Assembly (NCBI GenBank): GCA_014382535.1
Contig: JACNJN010000072.1
Location: 1-50,389 of the forward strand
Direction: 5' to 3'
DNA length: 50,389 nt
Origin: Candidatus Desulfolinea nitratireducens
GTDB taxonomy: Bacteria; Chloroflexota; Anaerolineae; Anaerolineales; Villigracilaceae
Shown: piece by piece, positions 31,488 to 40,289 of the stretch
How the letters are laid out: the number at the start of each line of letters is the position of its first letter
How positions within the stretch are numbered: the stretch's first letter is position 1
Translations under genes and position numbers: made by a program
Notes under the pieces: model-generated
What the model was told of the DNA's origin: nothing
The model's input: only the letters and a program-made list of their open reading frames with translations
The model's database searches: none

Positions 31488-32819
31488 ATGCCTACTTTTT
31501 ATTTCTCCAACGACTTGTCTCTTATCCTCCTGTTGGCAGGGGGCGTTTTTGTTATCGGAATGTTTCTTTTGCGTATACAAAAACAGAGGCAAAGCACGAA
31601 TGAAGAAATTGAAAACACCAATAAAAATATAAATGCCAGTTTTTCTCTCAGCGGATATTTGTTGGCAGCCCATAACGAAGAGGCTGTAATCATGGCTGCC
31701 ATGCGTTCGGGATTTGATCTGCTGGAAGCCGAAGGATCTGCCTTTGTCCCTTTCAACGAATGGAAGCAATCTGTTACGGTTCTAAAGCACGGCGATTTCC
31801 AATTTTTGCAGGAACCAGTCTGGCAAACACGCTTAACAGACCCTGCAACGCGACATAGCTGTAGAAACTGTAAAGACAAAGAAGCGGGCATGAAATGCAT
31901 CCTCCTCCCAAACCCTGCCGATGCAGACAGGGTTTATTGTTTAGCCCTACGTTGTGGGGGACGAGAGATCGGTGTGCTTAATTACTTTTTCCATAAACCA
32001 CCAAAAATTACTGGGAGCCAGGAACTTTTCCTGTCAGAATTGGTCCGTCTTACTGACCTGAGACTGGATGCTTTGCATGCACATTCTCAGGAATTAGACT
32101 CCCTTCGCCAAGGCAGGCAACCTGCTCTGTCAAAAGAAGAATTTAACAGTTTGAACGCTGAAAACAAAGAGTTGTTGGTTCAACTGGAATACCAGGCTGT
32201 ATTAAAGGAGCGCACAAGGCTGGCACGTGAAATCCATGATGGCCTGGCGCAAACGTTGGCTTTCTTGAAGATGGAAACAGCACGTATGCAAATCCAGATC
32301 TCAAAGGGAGAAATCGCCTCAATTGATCAGGCCCTGCAAGCCTGCCACAAAACGCTATCAGAAGCCTACCTGGATGCACGTCAGTCTATTGATAACTTGC
32401 GCCGTGCACCCGACGAGAAGTTTTCCGATTGGTTGGAGACTACAGCCTCTGATTTTAAGCTCCTGACTGACGTGGCGATTGATTTATCTGACCTTAGATT
32501 GGATACTATCTTCCCAGATAATATTAAGGCGCAGTTGATCCGGATTGTGCAGGAGGCGTTGACAAATATTCGCAAACATGCTTTGGCAGATATGGTATCC
32601 ATATCTGCATTTGAGCGGGCAGATGAAATCATCCTTGAAATAAAAGATAATGGACATGGTTTTACACCGGAAGAGGTTACCTTTGTATCTCGGTACGGTT
32701 TACGCAGTATGCGCGAACGCGCTGAATCTATCCATGCTGATTTCCAAATTATCAGCGCCCCTGGCGCTGGAACTACGATAAGTTTAAAGATTCCAACAGT
32801 CGAAAAGATAAATTTATGA
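31488..32819 (+). CDS. NarX-type sensor histidine kinase with Cys-rich sensory domain
   Basis: The protein is 443 aa with one N-terminal helix (about 8-30), a GAF-like domain (about 55-190), a coiled coil, HisKA_3 with H250 (AREIHDGLAQTL), and an HATPase domain ending GLRSMRERAESI and GAGTTISLKIP. The sensory domain carries five cysteines (C125, C128, C137, C151, C156), which could bind a metal or iron-sulfur cluster. It overlaps the response regulator gene by 4 nt (ATGA). Position beside the oxidase genes suggests oxygen, redox or copper sensing, but this is inference. Confidence 0.88.
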   Translation: MPTFYFSNDLSLILLLAGGVFVIGMFLLRIQKQRQSTNEEIENTNKNINASFSLSGYLLAAHNEEAVIMAAMRSGFDLLEAEGSAFVPFNEWKQSVTVLKHGDFQFLQEPVWQTRLTDPATRHSCRNCKDKEAGMKCILLPNPADADRVYCLALRCGGREIGVLNYFFHKPPKITGSQELFLSELVRLTDLRLDALHAHSQELDSLRQGRQPALSKEEFNSLNAENKELLVQLEYQAVLKERTRLAREIHDGLAQTLAFLKMETARMQIQISKGEIASIDQALQACHKTLSEAYLDARQSIDNLRRAPDEKFSDWLETTASDFKLLTDVAIDLSDLRLDTIFPDNIKAQLIRIVQEALTNIRKHALADMVSISAFERADEIILEIKDNGHGFTPEEVTFVSRYGLRSMRERAESIHADFQIISAPGAGTTISLKIPTVEKINL

Positions 32820-33451
32820 GCAATGCCATCCGTGTTTTTGTTGTTGATGATCACACCCTTTTTCGAAAAGGTTTGGTGAGCTTATTATCTGAATTGGAGG
32901 ATATTCAAGTAGTAGGCGAAGCATCCACTGGTGAGGAAGCAATTGAAATCGTTATGGGGATCGAATCTGATCTGATCTTGATGGATATCAATATGCCCGG
33001 AATGAGTGGGATTGAAACGCTTGGCGTATTGAGGCAACAGGGGGTGGAAAATCCTGTCTTGATGCTGACCATTTCAGAGCATCAGGAAGATCTTGTGGAA
33101 GCAATTTGCGCTGGTGCCAGTGGATATTTGCTCAAAAATACGGAACCCGAGATTTTACAGCAAACAATTAAACAGGTAATCGCCGGGAAGTCGGTTCTTT
33201 CTCCTGAGATTACCGAGCAAGTATTTGAGATGGTCCGTAGCAGGAAAATAGGGGTGGAGAAGAAGCTTACCGAACGAGAAATCCAGATGTTGCACTTGCT
33301 TTCCAGTGGTTCAAAGACATCGCAGTTGGCCGAACAGATGTCCATATCTGAAAACACCGTCAAAACGCATATCCGGAATATCTTTGAGAAATTGGAAGTG
33401 AGCAGTCGCGCGGAGGCTGTCGCAAAAGCGGTTCGACTAAAATTGATTTAG
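32816..33451 (+). CDS. NarL/LuxR-type response regulator
   Basis: The protein is 211 aa with a receiver domain (VVDDHTLFR; phospho-acceptor D57 in ILMDINMPG) and a C-terminal LuxR helix-turn-helix (TEREIQMLHLLSSG...SENTVKTHIRNIFEKL). It is paired with the histidine kinase by a 4-nt overlap. A terminator follows, then the oxidase cluster 150 nt on, its likely target. Confidence 0.93.
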   Translation: MSNAIRVFVVDDHTLFRKGLVSLLSELEDIQVVGEASTGEEAIEIVMGIESDLILMDINMPGMSGIETLGVLRQQGVENPVLMLTISEHQEDLVEAICAGASGYLLKNTEPEILQQTIKQVIAGKSVLSPEITEQVFEMVRSRKIGVEKKLTEREIQMLHLLSSGSKTSQLAEQMSISENTVKTHIRNIFEKLEVSSRAEAVAKAVRLKLI

Positions 33452-33478
33452 AAATATAAAATGGGGGGTGATAAGAGC

Positions 33479-33510
33479 GGGTGATATAAAAATCACCCCT
33501 TTTTCTTTTA
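33479..33510 (+). terminator. terminator after the two-component operon
   Basis: GGGTGAT...ATCACCC stem with 6-nt loop followed by a T-rich run. Confidence 0.8.
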
Positions 33511-33602
33511 AAAATACCTCCCTTTTTGACCTTAATATGATGACAAATAAGAGAATATTTGGTAAATTACTATATATTATTCGTTGAGTTGGATATTTCT
33601 AC

Positions 33603-33968
33603 ATGAGTCATCTTTCTGAATTTTCGCGCAGGATATTAATCGCCTCAGCCAATTCCTTATTTCGGGAAGGGTTGCATAAATTTTATGCTGAAAGATGGGG
33701 TAAACAGAAGGTGGGGGTAGTGATGGCCAAAACTATGCAGGAGACCCTTGATCTGCTCGAGAGTCATCAACCTGATCTTGTGATCGTCGATCACGATGAC
33801 AAAGCCATCAATCGCGATGAATTTTTGAACCGTTTTATGACCGGTGAAATGCCGATGAAGGTAATTCTTGTCTCACTAGCTTCTTCTGAACCGGTTGTGA
33901 TCTATAACCGTATGCAATTGACGGCAGCTCAGGCGGAAGACTGGCTTGCAAATCCGTGGGACGAATAA
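33603..33968 (+). CDS. pseudo-receiver protein at the head of the oxidase cluster
   Basis: The protein is 121 aa with a receiver-like fold: ILIASANSLFREGL, DLVIVDHDD (D63 at the phosphorylation site) and ILVSLASSEPVV. The N-terminal acidic pair that binds Mg is replaced by ASANS, and the conserved C-terminal Lys is not seen, so phosphorylation is doubtful. It has no output domain. Its end is 21 nt before coxB, so it is probably co-transcribed and may tune the oxidase operon. Confidence 0.65.
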   Translation: MSHLSEFSRRILIASANSLFREGLHKFYAERWGKQKVGVVMAKTMQETLDLLESHQPDLVIVDHDDKAINRDEFLNRFMTGEMPMKVILVSLASSEPVVIYNRMQLTAAQAEDWLANPWDE

Positions 33969-33989
33969 TCATTATGAAGGAGAGTGCGT

Positions 33990-35000
33990 ATGAAACACTT
34001 TTTTAGAGTAGCCGTTCTGGTAGCAATCCTAACTGTGTTGATCGGTTTTGGACTGGATAACTCAGGCTATATGCCCGCGCTTGCCAGCGTGCAAGGCGCA
34101 GCTATTGACGCTTTATTCCGAAAACATATTTGGGTGATTTCCTTCCTCTTCTCGTTGATTTCAGGATTCATGCTCTATAGTTTTGTAGCGTTCAGACGGA
34201 AACCTGGTGAAGAAGGAGATGGGGATCATTTTGAAGGACATACTGGGTTGGAAATTGCCTGGACAATTTTGCCTCTTGGCATTGTGTTGTACTTTGCTTT
34301 CCTGGGTGCTGCCGCCCTTGCAGAAACCCGCCGTGCAGATCCGAACGCACATAAGGTCACCGTGGTTGGGTCCCAGTGGTCCTGGCGTTTTGATTACGAG
34401 GATTATGGATTTTCTTCGACAGAGCTGCGTCTCCCCATTGATCAGCAGTCCCTCCTGACGATGACATCGACAGATGTAATTCATTCATTTTGGGTTCCTG
34501 AATTCCGGTTAAAACAGGATGCTCTCCCAGGGGAAGGGATGGAACGCGAACTTCGGATTACCCCCACTGTAATTGGAGATTATAAACTCCGCTGTGCCGA
34601 GCTTTGCGGCCTGGAGCATGCCTATATGGTCTCGGATGTTATCGTAATGGAAGTGAGTGATTTTGAAAAGTGGGTTGCAGAACAAACAGAAGGTCCATCG
34701 GATGATCCAATAGAACGTGGCGAATTATGGTACGAACAATATGGTTGTCAGGCTTGTCACTCCATTGATGGTTCTGATCGTATAGGTCCTACTTGGGCAG
34801 GTATCTTCGGCACGGAAGAATTATTAACAGACGGTACGACTATTGTAGTGGACAGGGAATACCTGATCGAGTCTATTGTTGATCCCCAAGCAGCTATTGT
34901 CGAAGGTTTTGAAACTATCGTCATGCCGCCCACCGGAGATAGTATGACCGAAGAGCAAATTCATGACATCGTTGATTTTATCGAGAGTTTGGCTGAGTAA
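33990..35000 (+). CDS. coxB: cytochrome c oxidase subunit II with fused cytochrome c domain
   Basis: The protein is 336 aa from the ATG at 33990, with AAGGAG upstream (the GTG at 33984 is in the ribosome site). It has an N-terminal signal/anchor and two TM helices, the Trp-rich DxxW loop (VVGSQWSWRFDYED), and the CuA site with H in DVIHSFWVPE and CAELCGLEHAYM. A C-terminal domain of about 100 residues holds CQACH and a distal Met (IVMPPTGDSM), making it a caa3-type subunit II with its own electron-entry haem. Confidence 0.95.
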   Translation: MKHFFRVAVLVAILTVLIGFGLDNSGYMPALASVQGAAIDALFRKHIWVISFLFSLISGFMLYSFVAFRRKPGEEGDGDHFEGHTGLEIAWTILPLGIVLYFAFLGAAALAETRRADPNAHKVTVVGSQWSWRFDYEDYGFSSTELRLPIDQQSLLTMTSTDVIHSFWVPEFRLKQDALPGEGMERELRITPTVIGDYKLRCAELCGLEHAYMVSDVIVMEVSDFEKWVAEQTEGPSDDPIERGELWYEQYGCQACHSIDGSDRIGPTWAGIFGTEELLTDGTTIVVDREYLIESIVDPQAAIVEGFETIVMPPTGDSMTEEQIHDIVDFIESLAE

Positions 35001-35032
35001 GCGAGCATCTAAGAATTACTTCCCAAAAAATG

Positions 35033-35112
35033 CACCACAAAGCCACAGAGAACACAAAGGTTTTCTCTGTGGTCACAAAGAATTTCTTCGTGACCTTTGC
35101 GACTTTGTGGTG
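35033..35112. repeat. 80-bp nested palindrome (REP/MITE-like)
   Basis: Outer arms CACCACAAAG and CTTTGTGGTG (35033-35042 and 35103-35112) enclose a second stem CCACAGAGAA...TTCTCTGTGG and further ACAAAG motifs. It fills the gap between coxB and coxA. Confidence 0.85.
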
Positions 35113-35168
35113 AGCCTGTAGGAGCTTATTTTTAGACGATTACTAAGAGTAGGAATAGGAGTAAAAAA

Positions 35169-37046
35169 ATGGATGAAAAGAAAAAGGTCAATTTCCTGAA
35201 ACTCGGTTTGGTACGCGGAATCATCTTTCAGGTGGTCGGCTCAATAGTAGGCATGGGAATTGTCATGCTGATCCGACTGCTGATGGGATTACCAGCGTGG
35301 AATGCTGAACCGGTCTGGGTAGGCGGTACTTTTGTTGGCGTGATCACCTTTTTGATCGGTGTTGGTGCCTTCAGCGATTGGTTCAAATGGGCGAAAGGCG
35401 AAAAAACATCCGATCATCATGAAGCTGATCCCAGCTTACCAGGTTGGGCGAAATACTATAGTATTTCGCTGGATCACAAGGTAATCGGTATTCAATACGG
35501 TGTTACATCGATTCTGACATTGGGACTGGCGGGTACCTTCGCAATGATTTTTCGGACAGAATTGGCCGCTTCAAAGCTGCAATATATCGATTTGGGTACA
35601 TTCAACAGCCTGATCGGTTTACATGGTATTGTGATGATCGCGGCAATTTTATTGGGTATAGGCGCTATGTCAAATTATCTGGTGCCTTTAATGATCGGGG
35701 CCAGTGATATGGCCTTCCCGCGATTGAACGCTTTCGCTTACTGGATTAACGTACCGGGTGCACTCCTGGTGGTGAGCAGCCTCTTTTTAGGTGGCTTTGA
35801 TACCGGTTGGACAGCCTATCCGCCCCTCAGTGCGCGGGCTCCCCTGGGGATGCAGATGTTCTTCCTGGGCGTTTATGTGATCGGCCTATCCTCTATCTTG
35901 GGATCGCTGAATATTATTGTCACCACGATCAGGATGCGTGCTCCGGGAATGAACTATTTCCGCATGCCGATATTTGTTTGGGCAGCGGTAGCAACTTCCA
36001 TTATCGGGCTGACCGCGACGCAGTTCATCGCTCTTTCCTTCCAAATGGTCATGTTCCAGCGTTTATTGGGGATGGGTTTCTTCGATCCGACCAACGGCGG
36101 TAATGTTGTTTTATTCCAGCACCTCTTCTGGTTCTACTCTCATCCGGCGGTATACGTCTTTATCCTGCCAGGGCTGGGGATGATCAGCGAACTGCTGCCC
36201 GTCTTTGCCCGCAAACCCCTTTTTGGATATAAATGGATCGCCCTGTCCTCGATGGCCATTGCCCTTGTTGGCTTCTTTGTCTGGGCGCACCATATGTTCA
36301 CGGCGGGGATGGAAGAATACTTACGGGTTCCTTTCATGTACAGCACCATGCTGGTGGCCGTGCCAACTGGCGTGAAATTTTTTAGTTGGGTCGGGACGCT
36401 ATGGCGAGGCAAGATCAGTTTCCCCACACCGATGTTGTTCACTTTGGGGGCAGTGTCAATTTTTCTGCTTGGTGGATTAACCGGGCCGCCAAATGCGACC
36501 GTGGCCACTGATCTCCATTTGCATGACACCTATTGGATTGTGGGCCACTTCCACGCTACGATGTTTGGCGGGTTTATCTTCCCCTTCTTTGCGGCACTTT
36601 ATTACTGGTTCCCAAAGATGACAGGTCGAATGTACAACGAGAAGCTGGGAAAATGGCATTTCTGGCTGATGTACCCTGCCTTTTACGTTCAGTCATTGGG
36701 GCAAATGCGGATCGGCTTATTGGGAATGCGTCGTCGTATCGCTGATTATGACCCGGCGCTCAATTTTGACTTTTCTCATTTGCTTATTACCATCGCCGGT
36801 TTTGTGATCTTTGCCTCGGTAGTGATCTTCCTCGTGAATGTGTGGATGAGTGTCAAGCGTGGGGAAAAAGCAGGAACGAATCCCTGGAATTCCCGCTCCC
36901 CGGAATGGCAATTACCCACTCCTATTCCAGAACATAATTATGCAGATCATCCATTCGAAGTAGTGGGTGAACCGTATGACTATGGTTTGGAGGGTTCAAC
37001 TTATATAAAAATGTCCGCCGCTTCTAAAGCCTCAGCAGCGGACTGA
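35169..37046 (+). CDS. coxA: cytochrome c oxidase subunit I
   Basis: The protein is 625 aa with about 14 helices, including two before the canonical core and extra ones at the end. The haem and copper ligands are visible: GLHGIVMI (haem a), HPAVYVFILPGLG (CuB His cross-linked to Tyr), WAHHMFTAGM (two CuB His) and HDTYWIVGHFHATMFGG (haem a3 and a). The N-terminal 90 residues are an extension seen in some Chloroflexota oxidases. A GGAG lies 8 nt upstream. It is the catalytic subunit of the haem-copper terminal oxidase. Confidence 0.95.
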   Translation: MDEKKKVNFLKLGLVRGIIFQVVGSIVGMGIVMLIRLLMGLPAWNAEPVWVGGTFVGVITFLIGVGAFSDWFKWAKGEKTSDHHEADPSLPGWAKYYSISLDHKVIGIQYGVTSILTLGLAGTFAMIFRTELAASKLQYIDLGTFNSLIGLHGIVMIAAILLGIGAMSNYLVPLMIGASDMAFPRLNAFAYWINVPGALLVVSSLFLGGFDTGWTAYPPLSARAPLGMQMFFLGVYVIGLSSILGSLNIIVTTIRMRAPGMNYFRMPIFVWAAVATSIIGLTATQFIALSFQMVMFQRLLGMGFFDPTNGGNVVLFQHLFWFYSHPAVYVFILPGLGMISELLPVFARKPLFGYKWIALSSMAIALVGFFVWAHHMFTAGMEEYLRVPFMYSTMLVAVPTGVKFFSWVGTLWRGKISFPTPMLFTLGAVSIFLLGGLTGPPNATVATDLHLHDTYWIVGHFHATMFGGFIFPFFAALYYWFPKMTGRMYNEKLGKWHFWLMYPAFYVQSLGQMRIGLLGMRRRIADYDPALNFDFSHLLITIAGFVIFASVVIFLVNVWMSVKRGEKAGTNPWNSRSPEWQLPTPIPEHNYADHPFEVVGEPYDYGLEGSTYIKMSAASKASAAD

Positions 37047-37059
37047 TTGGAGAAATCTC

Positions 37060-37266
37060 ATGGAAGATAAGAAAAAGAAAGCCTTAACGTTCGGCGTTAT
37101 CATTTTTGTGATTTTAGCAGTACTTACCCTTGGTGAGTATTTAATTGCTACTGTGAACTTCCAGTGGTGGTATTTGCTGGTTGGAATAGCCATCATAAAA
37201 GCCTGGCTGGTAATTCAGCATTATATGCATCTGCCAAGGTTGTTCAGTGAAGAGGAGAAACACTAA
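37060..37266 (+). CDS. cytochrome c oxidase subunit IV-type small protein
   Basis: The protein is 68 aa with two helices and the motif IKAWLVIQHYMHLPRLF, as in bacterial COX4/CtaF subunits. It lies between coxA and coxC and overlaps coxC by one base (TAATG). Confidence 0.8.
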   Translation: MEDKKKKALTFGVIIFVILAVLTLGEYLIATVNFQWWYLLVGIAIIKAWLVIQHYMHLPRLFSEEEKH

Positions 37267-37844
37267 TGGCTACATCTACCTTGGATAATCGCACAAGCTA
37301 CAAATATAAATTGGGGACCAACCGCCTGGGTTTATGGTTATTCCTCCTCTCAGACGCGTTTTTCTTTGCTGGCTTGTTGATCTCTCGCTTCTACCTGATG
37401 GGCTTTACCCGCCCTCATCTGGATCAGACCCTGGGTCTGATCGTCACCTCAGTACTTTTGATCAGTTCATTTTATATGAATCGGGCTGAGACAGCCATGG
37501 CTCATGGGGATCAAAAAACCTTCCTGCGAGGCACGTTAATCACCCTTGTTTTGGGCGTGATCTTCCTCGTTGGCGTGGTCGGTGTCGAATGGCAATTGGC
37601 GCCCTTCGGCCCGGGCGATGGGGCCCATGGCGCGCTCTTCTATATGATGACGGGTATGCACGCTTTTCACGTGCTTACAGGCGTGATCTTCCTGGTGATC
37701 GTCTATCGCAATGGACGCAAAGAGCTTTATACCGCTGAAAAACATTGGGGCGTGGAAGCCTGTGCCACTTACTGGCATTTTATTGATGTAGTTTGGATTT
37801 TCTACTACCCAGCCCTTTACCTGATCGGTACAGTGGTTGGATAA
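37266..37844 (+). CDS. coxC: cytochrome c oxidase subunit III
   Basis: The protein is 192 aa with five helices. It shows GLWLFLLSDAFFFAGLL, HAFHVLTGVIFL and EACATYWHFIDVVWIFYYPALYL, the short five-helix type of subunit III. It is coupled to the preceding gene. Confidence 0.93.
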   Translation: MATSTLDNRTSYKYKLGTNRLGLWLFLLSDAFFFAGLLISRFYLMGFTRPHLDQTLGLIVTSVLLISSFYMNRAETAMAHGDQKTFLRGTLITLVLGVIFLVGVVGVEWQLAPFGPGDGAHGALFYMMTGMHAFHVLTGVIFLVIVYRNGRKELYTAEKHWGVEACATYWHFIDVVWIFYYPALYLIGTVVG

Positions 37845-37857
37845 AGTTAATTAGCTG

Positions 37858-37897
37858 ATCAGTAGTAATCAGTTTGTATAAACTGATTACTACTGAT
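37858..37897. terminator. 18-bp perfect hairpin after coxC
   Basis: ATCAGTAGTAATCAGTTT (37858-37875) pairs fully with 37880-37897, loop gtat. The following run is TTTCACACTTTTT, so it may end or attenuate the transcript before the assembly genes. Confidence 0.7.
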
Positions 37898-37913
37898 TTC
37901 ACACTTTTTCAAT

Positions 37914-38519
37914 ATGACCAGAAAACTTTTCCGGCAAATAGTGAATGGACTGATAATTGTTTTAGTCGTATTTGCCGGATTTTATTTTTTAGCCCAGCCT
38001 TATGCTTTTCAGGGATCCTTGATTGAGCCACCACTCCCAACGGCTGATTTTTCTTTAAAACAAGCTGATGGAAAAAACTTTCGTCTCTCTGATCAACAAG
38101 GCAAATTGGTATTGCTTTATTTTGGATACACATTCTGCCCGGATGTATGCCCGACTACACTATACGATCTCGCCAGAGCGAAAGAACGTCTGGGTGAAAA
38201 TGCATCCGAAATCCAGGTTCTTATGATTACCGTCGATCCTGAACGAGATGCCCCTGATCAACTTGAAAAATATGTCACTACTTTTGACCCATCTTTCATC
38301 GGCTTGACTGGCGATATCACGGAGCTGGAATCCATCTGGAGTGATTTCGGCGTCTACCGCAAGAAGAATGAGACTAATGGTGCATCCGGTTATCTGGTGG
38401 ATCACACTTCCCGCGTCTATGTCATTGACAGAAATGGCAATTTACGGCTGACCTTTCCATTTGGCATGGAATTCGAAGCGATGGCAGACGATCTGGCCTA
38501 TTTATTGGATAGTGAGTAA
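37914..38519 (+). CDS. SCO1/SenC copper-insertion protein
   Basis: The protein is 201 aa with an N-terminal anchor (about 9-27), a thioredoxin fold with CPDVCPT (CxxxC), VDPERDAPD, and a copper-ligand His in LVDHTSRVYVID. It loads copper into the CuA site of CoxB. It begins the assembly-factor group. Confidence 0.92.
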   Translation: MTRKLFRQIVNGLIIVLVVFAGFYFLAQPYAFQGSLIEPPLPTADFSLKQADGKNFRLSDQQGKLVLLYFGYTFCPDVCPTTLYDLARAKERLGENASEIQVLMITVDPERDAPDQLEKYVTTFDPSFIGLTGDITELESIWSDFGVYRKKNETNGASGYLVDHTSRVYVIDRNGNLRLTFPFGMEFEAMADDLAYLLDSE

Positions 38520-38524
38520 AAGAT

Positions 38525-39034
38525 ATGAACAAAAATTTTCCCACATACAGGAAACGTTTCTTATTATCAGTGTTGGGGGCGTTCATATTTGTTGGATTGA
38601 TTAACGAAGGCGCGCATTTATTACTAAAAGAAAAAACAGATCGCCCTCCCGAAATTGTAGAGGTTTCTATCCCAGCCGGGACGGCAGAGCGAATAAGCGC
38701 AGGGGAAGCTGACCCTACCATTCCATCAGAATTGATCTTTGTGATAGGCGATACCTTGCAGGTCACCAACGAAGATGACGTACCTCACGAGCTTGGCCCC
38801 CTGTGGATCCCTGCTGGTTCCAGCGCCAGCCTGTTGATGGAAAATGCCAATAAATATACCCTGGGCTGTACTTTCCAGCCTTCACGCTACCTGGATTTCG
38901 ATGTGCGGTCGCGGACTACGTTAAATTCACGCTTACAAGCTTTTGGGCTGGCAACCCCGCCTACTGCAATGTTTTTCTTCCTATACAGCCTTTTGGTTTT
39001 TCCGTTGAAGTCTGATGAAACAGAAGAAAATTAA
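38525..39034 (+). CDS. membrane-anchored cupredoxin-like protein
   Basis: The protein is 169 aa, with an N-terminal helix (about 12-30), a beta domain (about 42-130) and a C-terminal helix (about 140-160). Within the beta domain, DDVPHELGPLWIPAG followed by KYTLGCTFQPS gives a His...Cys pair spaced like a type-1 copper site. I do not recognise the family, but the position between SCO1 and the PCu(A)C chaperone suits a copper carrier or oxidase-assembly factor. It starts 5 nt after SCO1. Confidence 0.6.
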   Translation: MNKNFPTYRKRFLLSVLGAFIFVGLINEGAHLLLKEKTDRPPEIVEVSIPAGTAERISAGEADPTIPSELIFVIGDTLQVTNEDDVPHELGPLWIPAGSSASLLMENANKYTLGCTFQPSRYLDFDVRSRTTLNSRLQAFGLATPPTAMFFFLYSLLVFPLKSDETEEN

Positions 39035-39069
39035 CCTGATCAAATGATCCTTAAAGAAAAATAAACCAA

Positions 39070-39504
39070 ATGATGAAATCCTCTTTGCTCTTTATTCTCA
39101 CAATTTTGGTACTCATTCTGGCGGCTTGTGGAGCTTCTGCAGGAAATGACTCGTTAGAGATCAGTGATGTTTGGGCACGCCCTGGCCTTGCAGATGGCAA
39201 TGGTGCTGTTTATTTTCTGATCGATAATTCGACCGGCGAAGAAGATACTTTAATCTCTGCCTCCAGTGATATTGCACAGGCTGTTGAAATTCACATCTCC
39301 ATGATGGATGGTGAGGTTATGCAGATGAAGCCACAGCACGAGGTATCCATTCCTGTTGGTAAGACTGAATTCAAACCTGGTGGATTGCATGTGATGCTAA
39401 TTGGATTGCATGATGATCTCAATACTGGAGATAATTTCCAGATCACCTTGAAATTTCAAACGGCTGGCGAAGAAATTCTCGAAGTGACAGTCAAGAAACC
39501 ATAA
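39070..39504 (+). CDS. PCu(A)C copper chaperone lipoprotein
   Basis: The protein is 144 aa with a lipobox LAAC (Cys20) and the PCu(A)C motif: VEIHISMMDGEVMQMKP and later GGLHVMLIGL (H-x-M). This is the DUF461-type periplasmic copper carrier that hands Cu(I) to the oxidase. Confidence 0.9.
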   Translation: MMKSSLLFILTILVLILAACGASAGNDSLEISDVWARPGLADGNGAVYFLIDNSTGEEDTLISASSDIAQAVEIHISMMDGEVMQMKPQHEVSIPVGKTEFKPGGLHVMLIGLHDDLNTGDNFQITLKFQTAGEEILEVTVKKP

Positions 39505-39536
39505 ACTATTTCTTTGAAAAAACCAGGAAAAGACGC

Positions 39537-40289
39537 ATGAAATTATTCCGCGCTATGATCTCAAAACAATGGTTGCTGGCCACCTTGCTAGTATTGGCTG
39601 GCGGTGCGCTTTGCATCCGCCTTGGCATTTGGCAGTTGGATCGTCTCGAGCAACGCCGAGCTTTTAATGCGCATATTGAAAGTGTCTGGATGATGGAACC
39701 TTTGAACCTGAACAGTCAAATAACAGAAGATCTGGCCATCATGGAATACCGGACAGTATCCATCAGCGGGAAATATGATTTTGAAAAGCAAGTTGTTCTT
39801 CGAAATCGCTATTTCCAGAATGAATATGGCTTCCATCTTCTCACCCCCCTCCTACTGGAGGATGGGACTGCTGCCTTGGTGGACCGGGGCTGGATTCCAG
39901 CCGAGGGAAATGACTCGCCTGTTGATTGGCGGAAATATGATCAGCCCGGACAGATCAGCATCCAGGGGCAGATTCGACTTGGGCAGACCAAACCAGATAT
40001 GGGGGGAGTCCCCGATCCGGCGCTTGCTCCGGGGCAGGAAAAACTCGAATTCTGGAATCTTGTCAATCTTGAGCGTATCCGTCAACAGATGCCATATCCA
40101 CTATTGGCTGTTTATATCCAACCCGATCCTGATCCGCAGGATATTGAACCCCCAATCCCCTACCAGCCAGAAATTGAACTCAACGAGGGGTCTCATCAGG
40201 GATATGCCGTGCAATGGTTCACCTATGCAAGCATACTTATGCTGGGATACCCCTTCTATGTGCGCCAACAGATAAAGGAAAAATTATGA
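39537..40289 (+). CDS. SURF1 oxidase assembly protein
   Basis: The protein is 250 aa with one helix at each end and the SURF1 features RLGIWQLDRLEQRRAFN, RTVSISGKYD, LLTPLLLEDG and LVDRGWIP, ending in a helix near YAVQWFTYASILML. It takes part in haem a insertion into subunit I. It overlaps the next gene by 4 nt (ATGA). Confidence 0.92.
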   Translation: MKLFRAMISKQWLLATLLVLAGGALCIRLGIWQLDRLEQRRAFNAHIESVWMMEPLNLNSQITEDLAIMEYRTVSISGKYDFEKQVVLRNRYFQNEYGFHLLTPLLLEDGTAALVDRGWIPAEGNDSPVDWRKYDQPGQISIQGQIRLGQTKPDMGGVPDPALAPGQEKLEFWNLVNLERIRQQMPYPLLAVYIQPDPDPQDIEPPIPYQPEIELNEGSHQGYAVQWFTYASILMLGYPFYVRQQIKEKL

